Shown one piece after another: positions 26,037 to 37,523 of a stretch of 64,000 nucleotides of DNA. The position numbers were made by a program, and so were the translations under genes. This DNA comes from Rhodoferax ferrireducens. Its GTDB lineage: Bacteria; Pseudomonadota; Gammaproteobacteria; Burkholderiales; Burkholderiaceae_C. The stretch spans positions 124,001 through 188,000 of the forward strand of contig MTEI01000002.1 in the NCBI GenBank assembly GCA_002083775.1, given 5' to 3'. Below the pieces are notes generated by a model. It saw only the letters and a list, made by a program, of their open reading frames with translations, did no database searches and was not told the origin of the DNA. Numbering within the stretch: position 1 is the stretch's first letter; the number at the start of each line of letters is the position of its first letter.

Positions 26037-26855
26037 ATGCCAGCACGTATTGATTTTGAACAAGCGCACGCTGTGGCGCATGTCACGCTCAGCTACCCCA
26101 AGCGTTTCAACGCCATGTCGCGCAGCATGTGGCGCGAGTTGCGCAGCGTCTTTGAGCGGATTCAAGCCAGCACCGATTTACGCTGCGTGCTGATCTCGGG
26201 TCACGGGGCGCACTTTTGCGCGGGCGGCGACATCTCGGAATACGCCAGTTTCCGGTTCGAAGAAGCCAGCCTGCGCGCCTTTCATGAAGACGATGTGTGG
26301 GGCGCCTTGAGCGCTATGCTGGCTTGTGATGTGCCCATCGTGGCGCAAATATCAGGCAACTGCATGGGCGCGGGGGTGGAGATCGCGAGCTGTTGTGACA
26401 TTCGGCTGGCCGCCGAGTCCGCCCAGTTTGGCGCGCCAATTGCTCGCCTGGGTTTTCCGATGGCCCCTCGCGAGGCAGCGCTGGTCGGGCGGGAGGTCGG
26501 CTTGGCCACAGCACGGCAGATGTTGCTGGAGGCAGCGGTGTTCAGCGCGCCCGAGATGCTGCAGCGTGGCTTTTTGAGCCGGGTCGTGGCCGATGTGGAT
26601 TTGCCCACGCTGGCGCAGGCCACGGTGCAACGCATCACCACCTTGGCACCGCAGGCAGCGCGTCTGAACAAACAAACACTTCGAGCATTAAATCAGCCTC
26701 TAGCCCTTATGGATAAAGGGCGAGTAGCTACGGATAGTGAAGCGGTGAATGATCCCTTGCAACACCTGATGGCGCAGGCGTATGCCTACGCCGACAGCGC
26801 GGAACAGCGTGAAGGCATCACCGCGTTTCTGGAAAAGCGGCCGCCGGTTTTTTAA
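26037..26855 (+). CDS. Enoyl-CoA hydratase/isomerase family protein
   Basis: 272 residues of the crotonase fold. Visible landmarks are the N-terminal beta strands with P-K-R-F-N-A-M-S, the oxyanion region H-F-C-A-G-G-D-I-S-E, and the G-N-C-M-G-A-G-V-E-I-A segment. At the usual hydratase acid/base positions the sequence does not clearly show both glutamates, so the reaction (hydration, isomerisation or hydrolysis of an acyl-CoA) cannot be stated. A repeat-encoded peptide (L-A-L-M-D-K-G-R-V-A-T) sits in the C-terminal helical region at about residues 222-232. It stands alone between lgt and a large non-coding gap. Confidence 0.85.
   Translation: MPARIDFEQAHAVAHVTLSYPKRFNAMSRSMWRELRSVFERIQASTDLRCVLISGHGAHFCAGGDISEYASFRFEEASLRAFHEDDVWGALSAMLACDVPIVAQISGNCMGAGVEIASCCDIRLAAESAQFGAPIARLGFPMAPREAALVGREVGLATARQMLLEAAVFSAPEMLQRGFLSRVVADVDLPTLAQATVQRITTLAPQAARLNKQTLRALNQPLALMDKGRVATDSEAVNDPLQHLMAQAYAYADSAEQREGITAFLEKRPPVF
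26695..26736 (+). repeat. Dispersed palindromic repeat, in-frame copy in enoyl-CoA hydratase gene
   Basis: The best-preserved copy: GCCTCTAGCCCTTATGG, then ATAAAGGGCGAGTAGCTA. The stem AGCCCTTAT pairs with ATAAAGGGC. It is translated as P-L-A-L-M-D-K-G-R-V-A-T. Confidence 0.9.
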
Positions 26856-26947
26856 AGGCGGGATGCGCGGTGTTGATTTATCTGAACGCCTTGAAGCCTC
26901 GTAGCCGTCGGAATTGCCGGAGAGAACCGTTCTTGGTCAAACCCGCA

Positions 26948-27169
26948 AGGCAGGCTGTCTGGGCGGCTTCCTCATACTGGGGTACCAGAAATCGTCAGCC
27001 GCCCAGACAGCCTGCCTCGCTGGCGGACGTGGTTAATCGGGCGCAATGGGTTTGCCGTGCCAGTTGGATCAAACCAAATACCAGGACTTCAAAACACCGC
27101 ACGTGCTTCCAAAGTGTCGGCGTAGCAGTCGGTGGGGGCAGCCACCGATTTCTGGTACCCCAGTATGAG
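26948..27169. repeat. Non-coding gap with nested perfect inverted repeats
   Basis: The 26856-27320 gap holds two perfect inverted repeats. A 21 bp arm AGGCAGGCTGTCTGGGCGGC+T (26948-26968) pairs with 26997-27017. Its loop contains a 24-base block (26971-26994, core ACTGGGGTACCAGAAATCG) that recurs inverted at 27146-27169. The loop of the first hairpin could therefore pair with the downstream copy instead. No transposase is visible. A minus-strand open frame (27089-27340) covers the second copy but overlaps the malonyl-CoA synthetase start and is not recognised. It could be a decayed insertion or MITE-like element. Confidence 0.7.
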
Positions 27170-27320
27170 GGGGATGCCCCCACCGGCTGCTGCGCGGCGA
27201 TGACCAATAGCGCTGGCCAGCTTTAACCCATCTGGCTCACCAAAGTCATTGATATAAACAAGCGCAATCAAATTGACCGAGCCCAAATCGCCACACGCCA
27301 TGCAGCCACCCACGCCCACC

Positions 27321-28856
27321 ATGCCAGCCAACGCCAACATTTACCAAGCCCTGCGCAACGCTTTCCCCGCTGACCAAGGCAGCACGGCAATAGAAACCGA
27401 CAGCGGCCTTTTTTACACCTGGCGCGACCTGGAGCGTGGCAGCGCGATGCTGGCCAACTTCTTGCAGTCGCTGGACCTGCCCGCAGGTTCCCGCATTGCC
27501 GTGCAGGTAGACAAATCGGTCGAAGCGCTGATGCTCTACCTGGCCACGCTGCGTGCCGGCCTGGTGTATTTGCCGCTGAACACCGCCTACCAGAGCGCAG
27601 AGATGGCGTACTTCATCAGCGACGCCGAGCCGGCCGTCGTGGTCTGCAGCGCGCAAAACTTTGGCTGGGTCAGCAAGCTGGGATTTCAGGCAGGCACACC
27701 GTGGGTGTTCACCCTCAACGACGATCGCACCGGTAGCCTGCTCAACCGCGCCGCGCACGCCTCGGACCAGCACACGCCTGCTATCAAACAGCCCGACGAC
27801 CTGGCAGTGATCATCTACACCAGCGGCACCACCGGCCGCTCCAAGGGTGCCATGCTCAGCCACGGCAACATGCTCAGCAATGCGTTGGTGCTCAAGGACT
27901 ACTGGGGCTGGCGCCAAGCAGAGCAGGGTGGTGATGTGCTGATCCACGCGCTGCCGATCTTCCATGTTCATGGGCTGTTTGTGGCGATTCATGGCGCGCT
28001 GATCAACGGCAGCATGATGATCTGGTGCAGCAAGTTCGATCCCAAATATGTCATCCAGGCCCTGCCACGCGCCACCGTCTTCATGGGCGTGCCGACGTTG
28101 TATGTGCGCCTGCTGGCCGAGCCAGGCTTGACGGCAAAGGCCTGTCAGCACATGCGCCTGTTCATCTCGGGCTCCGCACCGTTGCTGATGGACACCTTCA
28201 CTTCCTGGCAAAACCGCACCGGCCACACCATTCTGGAGCGCTACGGCATGAGCGAGACCGTCATGCTCACCTCCAACCCCTACTGGGGTGAACGCCGGGG
28301 CGGCACGGTTGGCGCTCCTTTGCCGGGCGTGGACTTGCGCATCGTCGACGAGCAGGGCCAGACGGTGATTGGGGGCGAGATCGGTGACATCCAGGTCAAA
28401 GGCCCCAATGTGTTCGCCGGTTACTGGCGGTTGCCCGAGAAAACCGCGCAGGAGTTCACGGCAGATGGTTTTTTCAAGACCGGTGATGTGGGGCGGCAGG
28501 ACAGCGATGGTTATGTCACCATCGTCGGGCGCAGCAAGGACCTGATCATCAGCGGCGGCTACAACGTCTACCCGGCCGAACTGGAGAGCTTCATCAACGA
28601 CCTGCCCGGTGTGCTGGAGAGCGCGGTGGTGGGTGTGCCGCATGTCGATTTTGGTGAGGTGGGTCTGGCGGTGGTGGTACCGCGGCCCGGCGCGCAACTC
28701 GATGCGGCGCAGATTCTGGCCAGCTTAAAAGCGGCCGTGGCCAATTACAAAGTGCCCAAACAGTGTGTTGTGGTGCCAGACTTGCCGCGCAACGCCATGG
28801 GCAAGGTGCAAAAAAATTTGCTGCGCGAGTGCTATGGCGCTCCACAAAATCGTTAG
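27321..28856 (+). CDS. matB: Malonyl-CoA synthetase (malonate-CoA ligase)
   Basis: 511 residues from the ATG at 27321; ATG 27300 would add seven residues. An ANL-family adenylating enzyme: Y-T-S-G-T-T-G-R-S-K-G phosphate loop near residue 160, Y-G-M-S-E-T motif, G-D-V-G-R hinge region, and the C-terminal catalytic lysine in P-R-N-A-M-G-K-V-Q-K-N. The H-A-L-P-I-F-H-V-H-G-L segment and overall similarity favour malonyl-CoA synthetase (malonate + CoA + ATP) over other acyl-CoA ligases. No malonate decarboxylase or transporter is nearby, so the physiological source of malonate is unclear. Confidence 0.82.
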   Translation: MPANANIYQALRNAFPADQGSTAIETDSGLFYTWRDLERGSAMLANFLQSLDLPAGSRIAVQVDKSVEALMLYLATLRAGLVYLPLNTAYQSAEMAYFISDAEPAVVVCSAQNFGWVSKLGFQAGTPWVFTLNDDRTGSLLNRAAHASDQHTPAIKQPDDLAVIIYTSGTTGRSKGAMLSHGNMLSNALVLKDYWGWRQAEQGGDVLIHALPIFHVHGLFVAIHGALINGSMMIWCSKFDPKYVIQALPRATVFMGVPTLYVRLLAEPGLTAKACQHMRLFISGSAPLLMDTFTSWQNRTGHTILERYGMSETVMLTSNPYWGERRGGTVGAPLPGVDLRIVDEQGQTVIGGEIGDIQVKGPNVFAGYWRLPEKTAQEFTADGFFKTGDVGRQDSDGYVTIVGRSKDLIISGGYNVYPAELESFINDLPGVLESAVVGVPHVDFGEVGLAVVVPRPGAQLDAAQILASLKAAVANYKVPKQCVVVPDLPRNAMGKVQKNLLRECYGAPQNR

Positions 28857-28886
28857 CATTGGCGACCAAATATATAGGGGCAGGTC

Positions 28887-30035
28887 ATGCAGGTTCTTCA
28901 ATCGGTGCTGCGCCACGCGGGTGATTTGGGCGAAGCCTTGCCCCGCTGGCTGGACATGAAACCCGATGTGCTGCTGGCTTTCGGGTCGGTATCCTGGCTC
29001 AGGCAACTGGAGGCCGCGCTGCACAACCGTTTGCCAGACACCCACCGTTTGGGTTGCACTTCGGCGGGGGAAATTTCAAGTCAAGGGGTCAGCGACGACA
29101 CCTGCGTTGTGACGGCACTGCGTCTGGACGCGGCGCAGGTGCAAGCCGCCAGCACGGGCCTGGCAGACATGGCGGACTCCATGGCCGCCGGGCAGCGGCT
29201 GGCGCAGCAGTTGCACGCACCCGGCTTGCGGCTGGTGTGGGTCTTCGGGCAGGGCGTCAACATCAACGGCAGCGCCATGATCGCCGGCATGAGCCAGGTC
29301 CTGGGCAGCGAGGTGCTGATCACTGGCGGGTTGGCCGGTGACGCTGCGGCGTTCCTGGAAACATTTGTGCTTGACGACACCGGCGTGCATCCGGACCGTG
29401 TGGCCTGCGTAGGCTTTTATGGTGACAGTCTGCAGGTCACGCACGGTTCTTTTGGCGGTTGGGAGCCATTTGGCCCCGCGCGACGGGTGACCCGCTGTCA
29501 CGCCAATGTGCTGTTTGAAGTCGACGGCGAATCAGCGCTGAATGTGTATAAGCGTTATTTGGGCGACCATGCCAAAGACTTGCCAGCCTCGGGTTTGCTG
29601 TTTCCCTTGGCCATGTTGGGGCGCGACCATGCCGAGTTGGGCCTGATCCGGACCATCCTGGCGGTGGATGAGGAACAGGGCAGCTTGATCCTGGCCGGTG
29701 AAATTGACCCTGAAGGTTATTTGCGGCTGATGCATGCCAGCACCGACGCGCTGGTGCGCGGGGCGCAAACTGCGGCGCAAAGTGCTTGCCCGGCACTGCA
29801 GCCAGCAGGCCCTGGTCTGGCCCTGCTGGTGAGTTGTGTTGGCCGAAAGCTGGTCATGGGCGGCCGGGTGGAGGAGGAGGTCGAAGCCGTGGCCGACGTC
29901 TTGCGGCAGCAGGTGGTGCTGGCGGGGTTTTACTCTTACGGCGAAATCAGCCCCTTCACGGGCGAGCTGGCCTGCAAGCTGCACAATCAAACCATGACCA
30001 TCACCTATTTGAGTGAGGCAGCAGCCTCAAGCTGA
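28887..30035 (+). CDS. FIST domain sensor protein
   Basis: 382 residues made of FIST_N (about 20-215; L-G-C-T-S-A-G-E-I and I-T-G-G-L-A-G-D motifs) and FIST_C (about 220-365; [12 protein letters not shown] at its end). FIST domains are predicted small-ligand sensors, possibly for amino acids, that work with signalling proteins. A good ribosome site (GGGGCAGG) precedes the ATG. The next gene, a hybrid histidine kinase, starts 14 bp after its stop, so this protein probably provides an input to that kinase. No signal peptide: it acts in the cytoplasm. Confidence 0.9.
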   Translation: MQVLQSVLRHAGDLGEALPRWLDMKPDVLLAFGSVSWLRQLEAALHNRLPDTHRLGCTSAGEISSQGVSDDTCVVTALRLDAAQVQAASTGLADMADSMAAGQRLAQQLHAPGLRLVWVFGQGVNINGSAMIAGMSQVLGSEVLITGGLAGDAAAFLETFVLDDTGVHPDRVACVGFYGDSLQVTHGSFGGWEPFGPARRVTRCHANVLFEVDGESALNVYKRYLGDHAKDLPASGLLFPLAMLGRDHAELGLIRTILAVDEEQGSLILAGEIDPEGYLRLMHASTDALVRGAQTAAQSACPALQPAGPGLALLVSCVGRKLVMGGRVEEEVEAVADVLRQQVVLAGFYSYGEISPFTGELACKLHNQTMTITYLSEAAASS

Positions 30036-30049
30036 CAGCCCCAGAACCC

Positions 30050-33229
<3,180 letters not shown>

Positions 33230-33301
33230 AACGAGCCGCCGTTCAAGAGGTTGATCAGCTTTTTTGAACGGATCAGCGCCTGCTTATTAAAATGCATCAC
33301 C

Positions 33302-34360
33302 ATGACCTACAAGGTATTGATTGTTGACGACGCAGAAATCAACCTGATTCTGTTTGAGGCGCTGCTCAAGCGCATGGGTAATTGCGAAGCGGTCAAGTTT
33401 GCCAGCTCGGTGGCGGGTTTGTCCTGTGCCAAGGAAGACGATTTTGACCTGATCATCGTCGATTACATGATGCCGGACCTCAATGGCATGGAGTTCATTG
33501 CCGAGTTTCGCCGTACCCCGGGGCGCGAAGAGATACCGGTGCTGATGATCACCGCCAACGACCAGAAGCAGGTGCGCTATCGCGCGCTGGATGCCGGTGC
33601 CACCGATTTCCTGACCAAGCCTGTTGACAAGATCGAGTTCATGGCGCGTGTCAACAACATGCTGCAACTCGGGGCCAGCCGCAAGGCGCTGGCAGACCGC
33701 GCCGCCTGGCTGGCTGAAGAGGTGCGCAAAGCCACTTTCCAGATCAAGGAGCGCGAGCGCGAGACAGTCATACGCCTGTCCAAGGCCGCTGAATACCGCG
33801 ATCCCGAGACCGGTTCGCACATTCTGCGCATGGCGCATTATTCGGAACTGATCGCGCACGGCATGGGGCTGCCCAAGGAAGAATGTGAACTGTTGCTGGA
33901 AGCCGCACCGATGCACGACATTGGCAAAGTCGGCATCACCGACAGCATCCTCCTTAAGCCCGGACGCCTGACGCCTGAAGAGTTTGAAATCATGAAGCAG
34001 CATGCGGTGTTTGGCCACGACATCCTCAAAGGCAGTGCCTCCAGGGTGCTGCAAACCGGTGCCGCCATTGCGCTGGGGCACCATGAAAAGTTTGATGGGT
34101 CGGGTTATCCGGGCGGGCTGAAAGGCGACGAAATCCCGATTTTCAGCCGCATCGTTGCGGTGGCAGATGTGTTTGACGCGCTCACTTCAGAGCGGCCTTA
34201 CAAGAAAGCCTGGTCGTTAGAGCGGGCCAGCGAGCACATCAAGTCCAGCGCTGGCACGCACTTTGATCCTCACTGCGTGGCTACTTTTTTCTCGCATTGG
34301 GACCGCGTCCTTGAGATTCAGCAGCGTTTCAAAGACGATGATCTCGTGACCGTTTTCTAA
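33302..34360 (+). CDS. Response regulator with HD-GYP domain (c-di-GMP phosphodiesterase)
   Basis: 352 residues from the ATG at 33302 (M-T-Y-K-V-L-I-V-D-D). The receiver domain (1-120) has phospho-acceptor Asp54 in I-I-V-D-Y-M-M-P and Lys in L-T-K-P. A short coiled coil leads to an HD-GYP domain with H-D-I-G-K-V-G, G-H-H-E-K-F-D-G-S-G-Y-P-G-G-L and D-V-F-D-A-L-T-S motifs, all residues expected for c-di-GMP hydrolysis (RpfG type). It follows the hybrid kinase, so phosphorylation through that relay probably controls c-di-GMP level and hence motility or biofilm. A repeat copy follows the stop codon. Confidence 0.94.
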   Translation: MTYKVLIVDDAEINLILFEALLKRMGNCEAVKFASSVAGLSCAKEDDFDLIIVDYMMPDLNGMEFIAEFRRTPGREEIPVLMITANDQKQVRYRALDAGATDFLTKPVDKIEFMARVNNMLQLGASRKALADRAAWLAEEVRKATFQIKERERETVIRLSKAAEYRDPETGSHILRMAHYSELIAHGMGLPKEECELLLEAAPMHDIGKVGITDSILLKPGRLTPEEFEIMKQHAVFGHDILKGSASRVLQTGAAIALGHHEKFDGSGYPGGLKGDEIPIFSRIVAVADVFDALTSERPYKKAWSLERASEHIKSSAGTHFDPHCVATFFSHWDRVLEIQQRFKDDDLVTVF

Positions 34361-34361
34361 T

Positions 34362-34409
34362 AATTGATAGCTACCTACCCTTTATCTATAAGGGCTGGAG
34401 GCCAATTTA
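34362..34409 (-). repeat. Dispersed palindromic repeat filling a convergent gap
   Basis: ATTGATAGCTACCTACCC, then TATAAGGGCTGGAGGCCAA. It occupies the whole 46 bp gap between the HD-GYP gene stop and the uspA stop (the uspA TAA, 34407-34409, is its last part). It probably serves as a shared 3' hairpin. Confidence 0.9.
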
Positions 34410-34850
34410 ACGTAAAACCAATACTGGAATGTGAGAGTGGGTCAGCACTTGCTGGGTTTCACTGCCCAGCAACAGCCGCTTCATGCCCCGGCGGCCGTGT
34501 GAGGCCATCACGATCAGGTCACACTTGTTCTTTTTGGCAGCGGCAATGATGGCGTCGGACACCACGTCTGACTTCACAGTCAGCGCCCGGGTTTTCACAC
34601 CTTGCAGCTCGGCGGCTTTCTTTACCTCGTCCACCACGGCCTGACCTTCTTCGGCCCACTGCTGTTCGATGCGACCCACTTCGGCGGCCTGCAGGGCCAG
34701 GCCACCTTCAAAGTAGCTTTGCGGGTAGCGTGGCACCACTTTGATCACCACCAGCCCCGCGCCTGCGAGTGCTGCCAAAGAAATGGCACTGCTGACCGCT
34801 TTCTTCGACAGACTGGAACCATCGGTGGCAACAAGAATCTTTTCGTACAT
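34407..34850 (-). CDS. Universal stress protein (UspA family)
   Basis: 147 residues, one Usp domain. The N-terminus M-Y-E-K-I-L-V-A-T-D-G-S-S is typical, with Asp in the nucleotide pocket. The C-terminal loop has M-A-S-H-G-R-R-G-M-K-R-L-L-L-G-S followed by P-V-L-V-L, the ATP-binding type. Such proteins often belong to the low-oxygen stimulon, in keeping with the cbb3/FNR genes next door. It is divergent from ccoI, with a 77 bp shared promoter region. No clear FNR box was found there. Confidence 0.92.
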   Translation of the reverse strand: MYEKILVATDGSSLSKKAVSSAISLAALAGAGLVVIKVVPRYPQSYFEGGLALQAAEVGRIEQQWAEEGQAVVDEVKKAAELQGVKTRALTVKSDVVSDAIIAAAKKNKCDLIVMASHGRRGMKRLLLGSETQQVLTHSHIPVLVLR

Positions 34851-34865
34851 GGTGATCTCCTCTCC

Positions 34866-34894
34866 TGGTTAAGAAATAAGCGCATTCCTATACT
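34866..34894 (+). promoter_or_regulatory. Candidate promoter for ccoI
   Basis: TGGTTA (34866-34871) and TATACT (34889-34894), spaced 17 bp, in the uspA-ccoI gap. The -35 is a poor match, so this is tentative. Confidence 0.35.
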
Positions 34895-34927
34895 ATCAGC
34901 CGATTTTGCTATTGCCTAGGTCATTTG

Positions 34928-37300
34928 ATGAGTTTTCCCGCCGATCCCAAACGCTCGCTGCCACTTGGTCCCCAACGTTTTGCGCCTGACGCAGGCGCCT
35001 TGGGCGCCCAGGGTGTGATGGCCGCTCAGGCCACCGATTCGATAGAGGCTTTGCAGATTCTCGACGACGAGCAGGAGTGGTCAGCCTTCAGCCGACCAGA
35101 TGCGGCGCGCGCCGGTTGCTGGGAGTCCAATGTCATGATTGAGGGTATGCACTGCGCGGCCTGTGCCTTGACGGTGGAAGACGCCCTCAAAAGCATTCCA
35201 GGTGTCGTCTCGGCCGATGTCAGCGCGGGTAGCCAGCGGGCCAAAGTGGTGTGGCAGACCCAGGCGGTGGTGCCGTCTCGCTGGATGCAGGCGGTACGCG
35301 AGTCTGGCTATCGGGCGGTGCCAGCCAATGATGCTTTTGCCAGGGAGCGGCGTCGGGTCGAGTCACGCAAGGCGCTGTGGCGATTGATGGTAGCGGGCCT
35401 GTGCATGATGCAGGTGATGATGTATGCCTACCCAGCCTACGTTGCCGAGCCTGGCGATCTGTCGGCTGAAATGGAGCACCTGCTGCGTTGGGCGTCCTGG
35501 GTATTGACTTTGCCGGTGATCCTGTTCTCGTGCAGCCCGTTTTTCGCCAACGCCTGGCGTGACATCCTGCATCGCCGCATCAGCATGGATTTGCCGGTGG
35601 CACTGGGCATGTTGATCACCTTTGTGGTCAGCAGTGCGGGTACTTTCGATCCGACCGGGATTTTTGGTCGCGAGGTCTTTTTTGACTCCCTGACGATGTT
35701 TGTCTTCTTTCTGTTGGCTGGGCGCTGGTTTGAGTTGCGGCTGCGTGACCGCACGGCAGGTGCCCTTGAAGCCCTGATGAACCGCTTGCCCGACAGTGTG
35801 GCCCGTCAAAAAGCTGACGGTGAGTTTGAGCGGGTGCCGATCCGGCGCTTGCAGGCCGACGATGTCATCCAGGTGCGCGCCGGTGAAGCGTTTCCTGCAG
35901 ACGGCGTGGTGGTGCGCGGCCAGACATCAGTGGACGAGTCGCTGTTGACGGGCGAGTCGCGTCCGGTGGCCCGGTCTGAGGGTGACGCAGTGATCTCAGG
36001 CAGCCACAACCTGGCTGCTGTGGTGTTGGTGCGCGTGGAGCGGTTGGGTAAGGAAACCCGCTTCGCGCAGATCGTCAGCCTGATGGAGAGCGCCTCCACC
36101 AGCAAACCGCAACTTGCCAAACTGGCGGACACCATTGCCAAGCCATTTTTGATCGGTGTTTTGATTGCAGCCGCCTTGGCGTGTTTGTACTGGTGGGACA
36201 CCGACCCCGAGCGCGCTCTGATGGTGGCCGTGTCGGTGCTGGTGGTGACTTGCCCTTGCGCGTTATCGCTGGCCACGCCAGCCGCCATGTTGTCGGCTGC
36301 GGGCGCGCTGGCCCAGCGAGGCATTCTGGTGCGTCGCCTCGATGCGTTTGAGGCGCTGGCGGCGGTGGACACCGTCATGTTTGACAAGACTGGCACGCTC
36401 ACCCGCGACGCCATGGTGCTGGGCCAGACACAGGTTCGCGAGGGTCTTGATCCGGCACAGGCGCTGGCCATGGCGGCTGCGCTGGCACAGCATTCCCTGC
36501 ACCCGGCGTCCAGGGCACTGTTGATGGCGGCGCAGCAACGCGGGCTGACTGGGCTTTGGCGCGCCAATGAGGTGGTCGAGTTTCCTGGGCGCGGATTGAG
36601 CGCAGGGCTTGCGCCGGTCGATCCTCTGGAGAAAAGCGTCCAGGTACGCCTGGGTTCTGCCGAGCACTGTGGCGTGAAACCAACCGGTTCGGATGCCTTG
36701 CAGGTTCATTTGAGTGATGGCCATCAGTGGCTGGCCACGTTTGAATTGCAGGAAGATGTTCGCCCGGATGCGGCGTCGACGATCTCTCTGTTGAAAAAAA
36801 GGGGGCTCATGGTTCATTTGCTGTCCGGCGACGCCAGCGATGCCGCTCGACGGGTGGCCGATGCCGTGGGCATTGATGCCTTCAAGGGTCAATGTTCACC
36901 CCAAGACAAGCTTGATTTCCTGCGTCAGGCACAGGTTGATGGGCACAAGGTCGCGGTGGTGGGTGACGGCCTGAACGACGGCCCCATCCTGGCGGGTGCG
37001 CACGCCTCCTTTGCTTTCGGTCAGGCAGTGCCGCTGGCGCAGGCTCAGGCCGACTTTCTGGTGTCGGGCAGCCGACTCGCAGACGTTGAGTTGGCCATCG
37101 GCTTGTCCAAGCGCACGCTGATGGTCGTCAGGCAGAATCTGTGGTGGGCGGCGGCGTACAACGCGATTTGTGTGCCGCTGGCTGTGGCGGGCATGTTGCC
37201 TGCCTGGTTGGCGGGTATTGGTATGGCGAGCAGTTCACTGCTGGTGGTGGCTAACGCCCTTCGGCTGTCTCGCGCGCAGCCTCAGAACAAGGAGATTTGA
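34928..37300 (+). CDS. ccoI: Copper-transporting P-type ATPase for cbb3 oxidase assembly
   Basis: 790 residues from the ATG at 34928, one codon after a TTG. A P1B-type ATPase: N-terminal heavy-metal domain with G-M-H-C-A-A-C (about residues 73-79), T-G-E-S actuator motif, C-P-C-A-L-S ion-binding helix, D-K-T-G-T-L-T phosphorylation site, and G-D-G-L-N-D. CcoI/FixI/CtpA exports Cu+ for the binuclear centre of the cbb3 oxidase. That assignment rests mainly on context, because ccoS follows with its start overlapping this stop and ccoNOQP come next. An N-terminal extension of about 60 residues before the metal domain is not otherwise recognised. Confidence 0.93.
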   Translation: MSFPADPKRSLPLGPQRFAPDAGALGAQGVMAAQATDSIEALQILDDEQEWSAFSRPDAARAGCWESNVMIEGMHCAACALTVEDALKSIPGVVSADVSAGSQRAKVVWQTQAVVPSRWMQAVRESGYRAVPANDAFARERRRVESRKALWRLMVAGLCMMQVMMYAYPAYVAEPGDLSAEMEHLLRWASWVLTLPVILFSCSPFFANAWRDILHRRISMDLPVALGMLITFVVSSAGTFDPTGIFGREVFFDSLTMFVFFLLAGRWFELRLRDRTAGALEALMNRLPDSVARQKADGEFERVPIRRLQADDVIQVRAGEAFPADGVVVRGQTSVDESLLTGESRPVARSEGDAVISGSHNLAAVVLVRVERLGKETRFAQIVSLMESASTSKPQLAKLADTIAKPFLIGVLIAAALACLYWWDTDPERALMVAVSVLVVTCPCALSLATPAAMLSAAGALAQRGILVRRLDAFEALAAVDTVMFDKTGTLTRDAMVLGQTQVREGLDPAQALAMAAALAQHSLHPASRALLMAAQQRGLTGLWRANEVVEFPGRGLSAGLAPVDPLEKSVQVRLGSAEHCGVKPTGSDALQVHLSDGHQWLATFELQEDVRPDAASTISLLKKRGLMVHLLSGDASDAARRVADAVGIDAFKGQCSPQDKLDFLRQAQVDGHKVAVVGDGLNDGPILAGAHASFAFGQAVPLAQAQADFLVSGSRLADVELAIGLSKRTLMVVRQNLWWAAAYNAICVPLAVAGMLPAWLAGIGMASSSLLVVANALRLSRAQPQNKEI

Positions 37301-37434
37301 TGGACATCATGTATTTGCTGGTCCCGTTGTCGGTCGGGCTGATTTTTTTCATCATTGGCGGCATTTGGTGGGCAATTTACCGGGGGCAATTTGAAGATGT
37401 GGACAAAGAGGGCGAAAGAATACTTAAAGATTGA
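37300..37434 (+). CDS. ccoS: Cbb3 oxidase maturation protein CcoS
   Basis: 44 residues, starting at the ATG that overlaps the ccoI stop (TGATG). Begins MDIMYLLVPLSVGLIFF, one membrane helix with G-G-I-W-W-A-I, then F-E-D-V-D-K-E-G-E-R-I-L, the standard CcoS tail (Q-F-D-D-L-E-x-x-x-x-x-I-L). CcoS is needed to insert cofactors (heme b/Cu) into CcoN. Its length and placement between ccoI and ccoN are exactly as expected. Confidence 0.95.
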   Translation: MDIMYLLVPLSVGLIFFIIGGIWWAIYRGQFEDVDKEGERILKD

Positions 37435-37453
37435 AGGGGAATTTAAGCCATAA

Positions 37454-37467
37454 TTGATATGTGTCAA
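37454..37467. promoter_or_regulatory. FNR/Anr box upstream of ccoN
   Basis: TTGATATGTGTCAA matches the FNR consensus TTGAT-N4-ATCAA with one mismatch (G for A in the right half-site). It lies 70 bp before the ccoN ATG and just after ccoS, so ccoNOQP probably has its own low-oxygen promoter. An FNR-type regulator is encoded 4 kb downstream. Confidence 0.85.
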
Positions 37468-37523
37468 ATCGAGGACGTGAGTCAGCCAAGACACTCTGCG
37501 TCTCCAACATAGAAGAGGTGAAC

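Noticed and set aside
27089-27340. Minus-strand open frame in the enoyl-CoA hydratase / malonyl-CoA synthetase gap
   Set aside because: It overlaps the synthetase start, has no ribosome site, and much of it is formed by the inverted-repeat DNA. Some stretches look protein-like (I-N-D-F-G-E-P-D-G-L), so it was considered but not supported.
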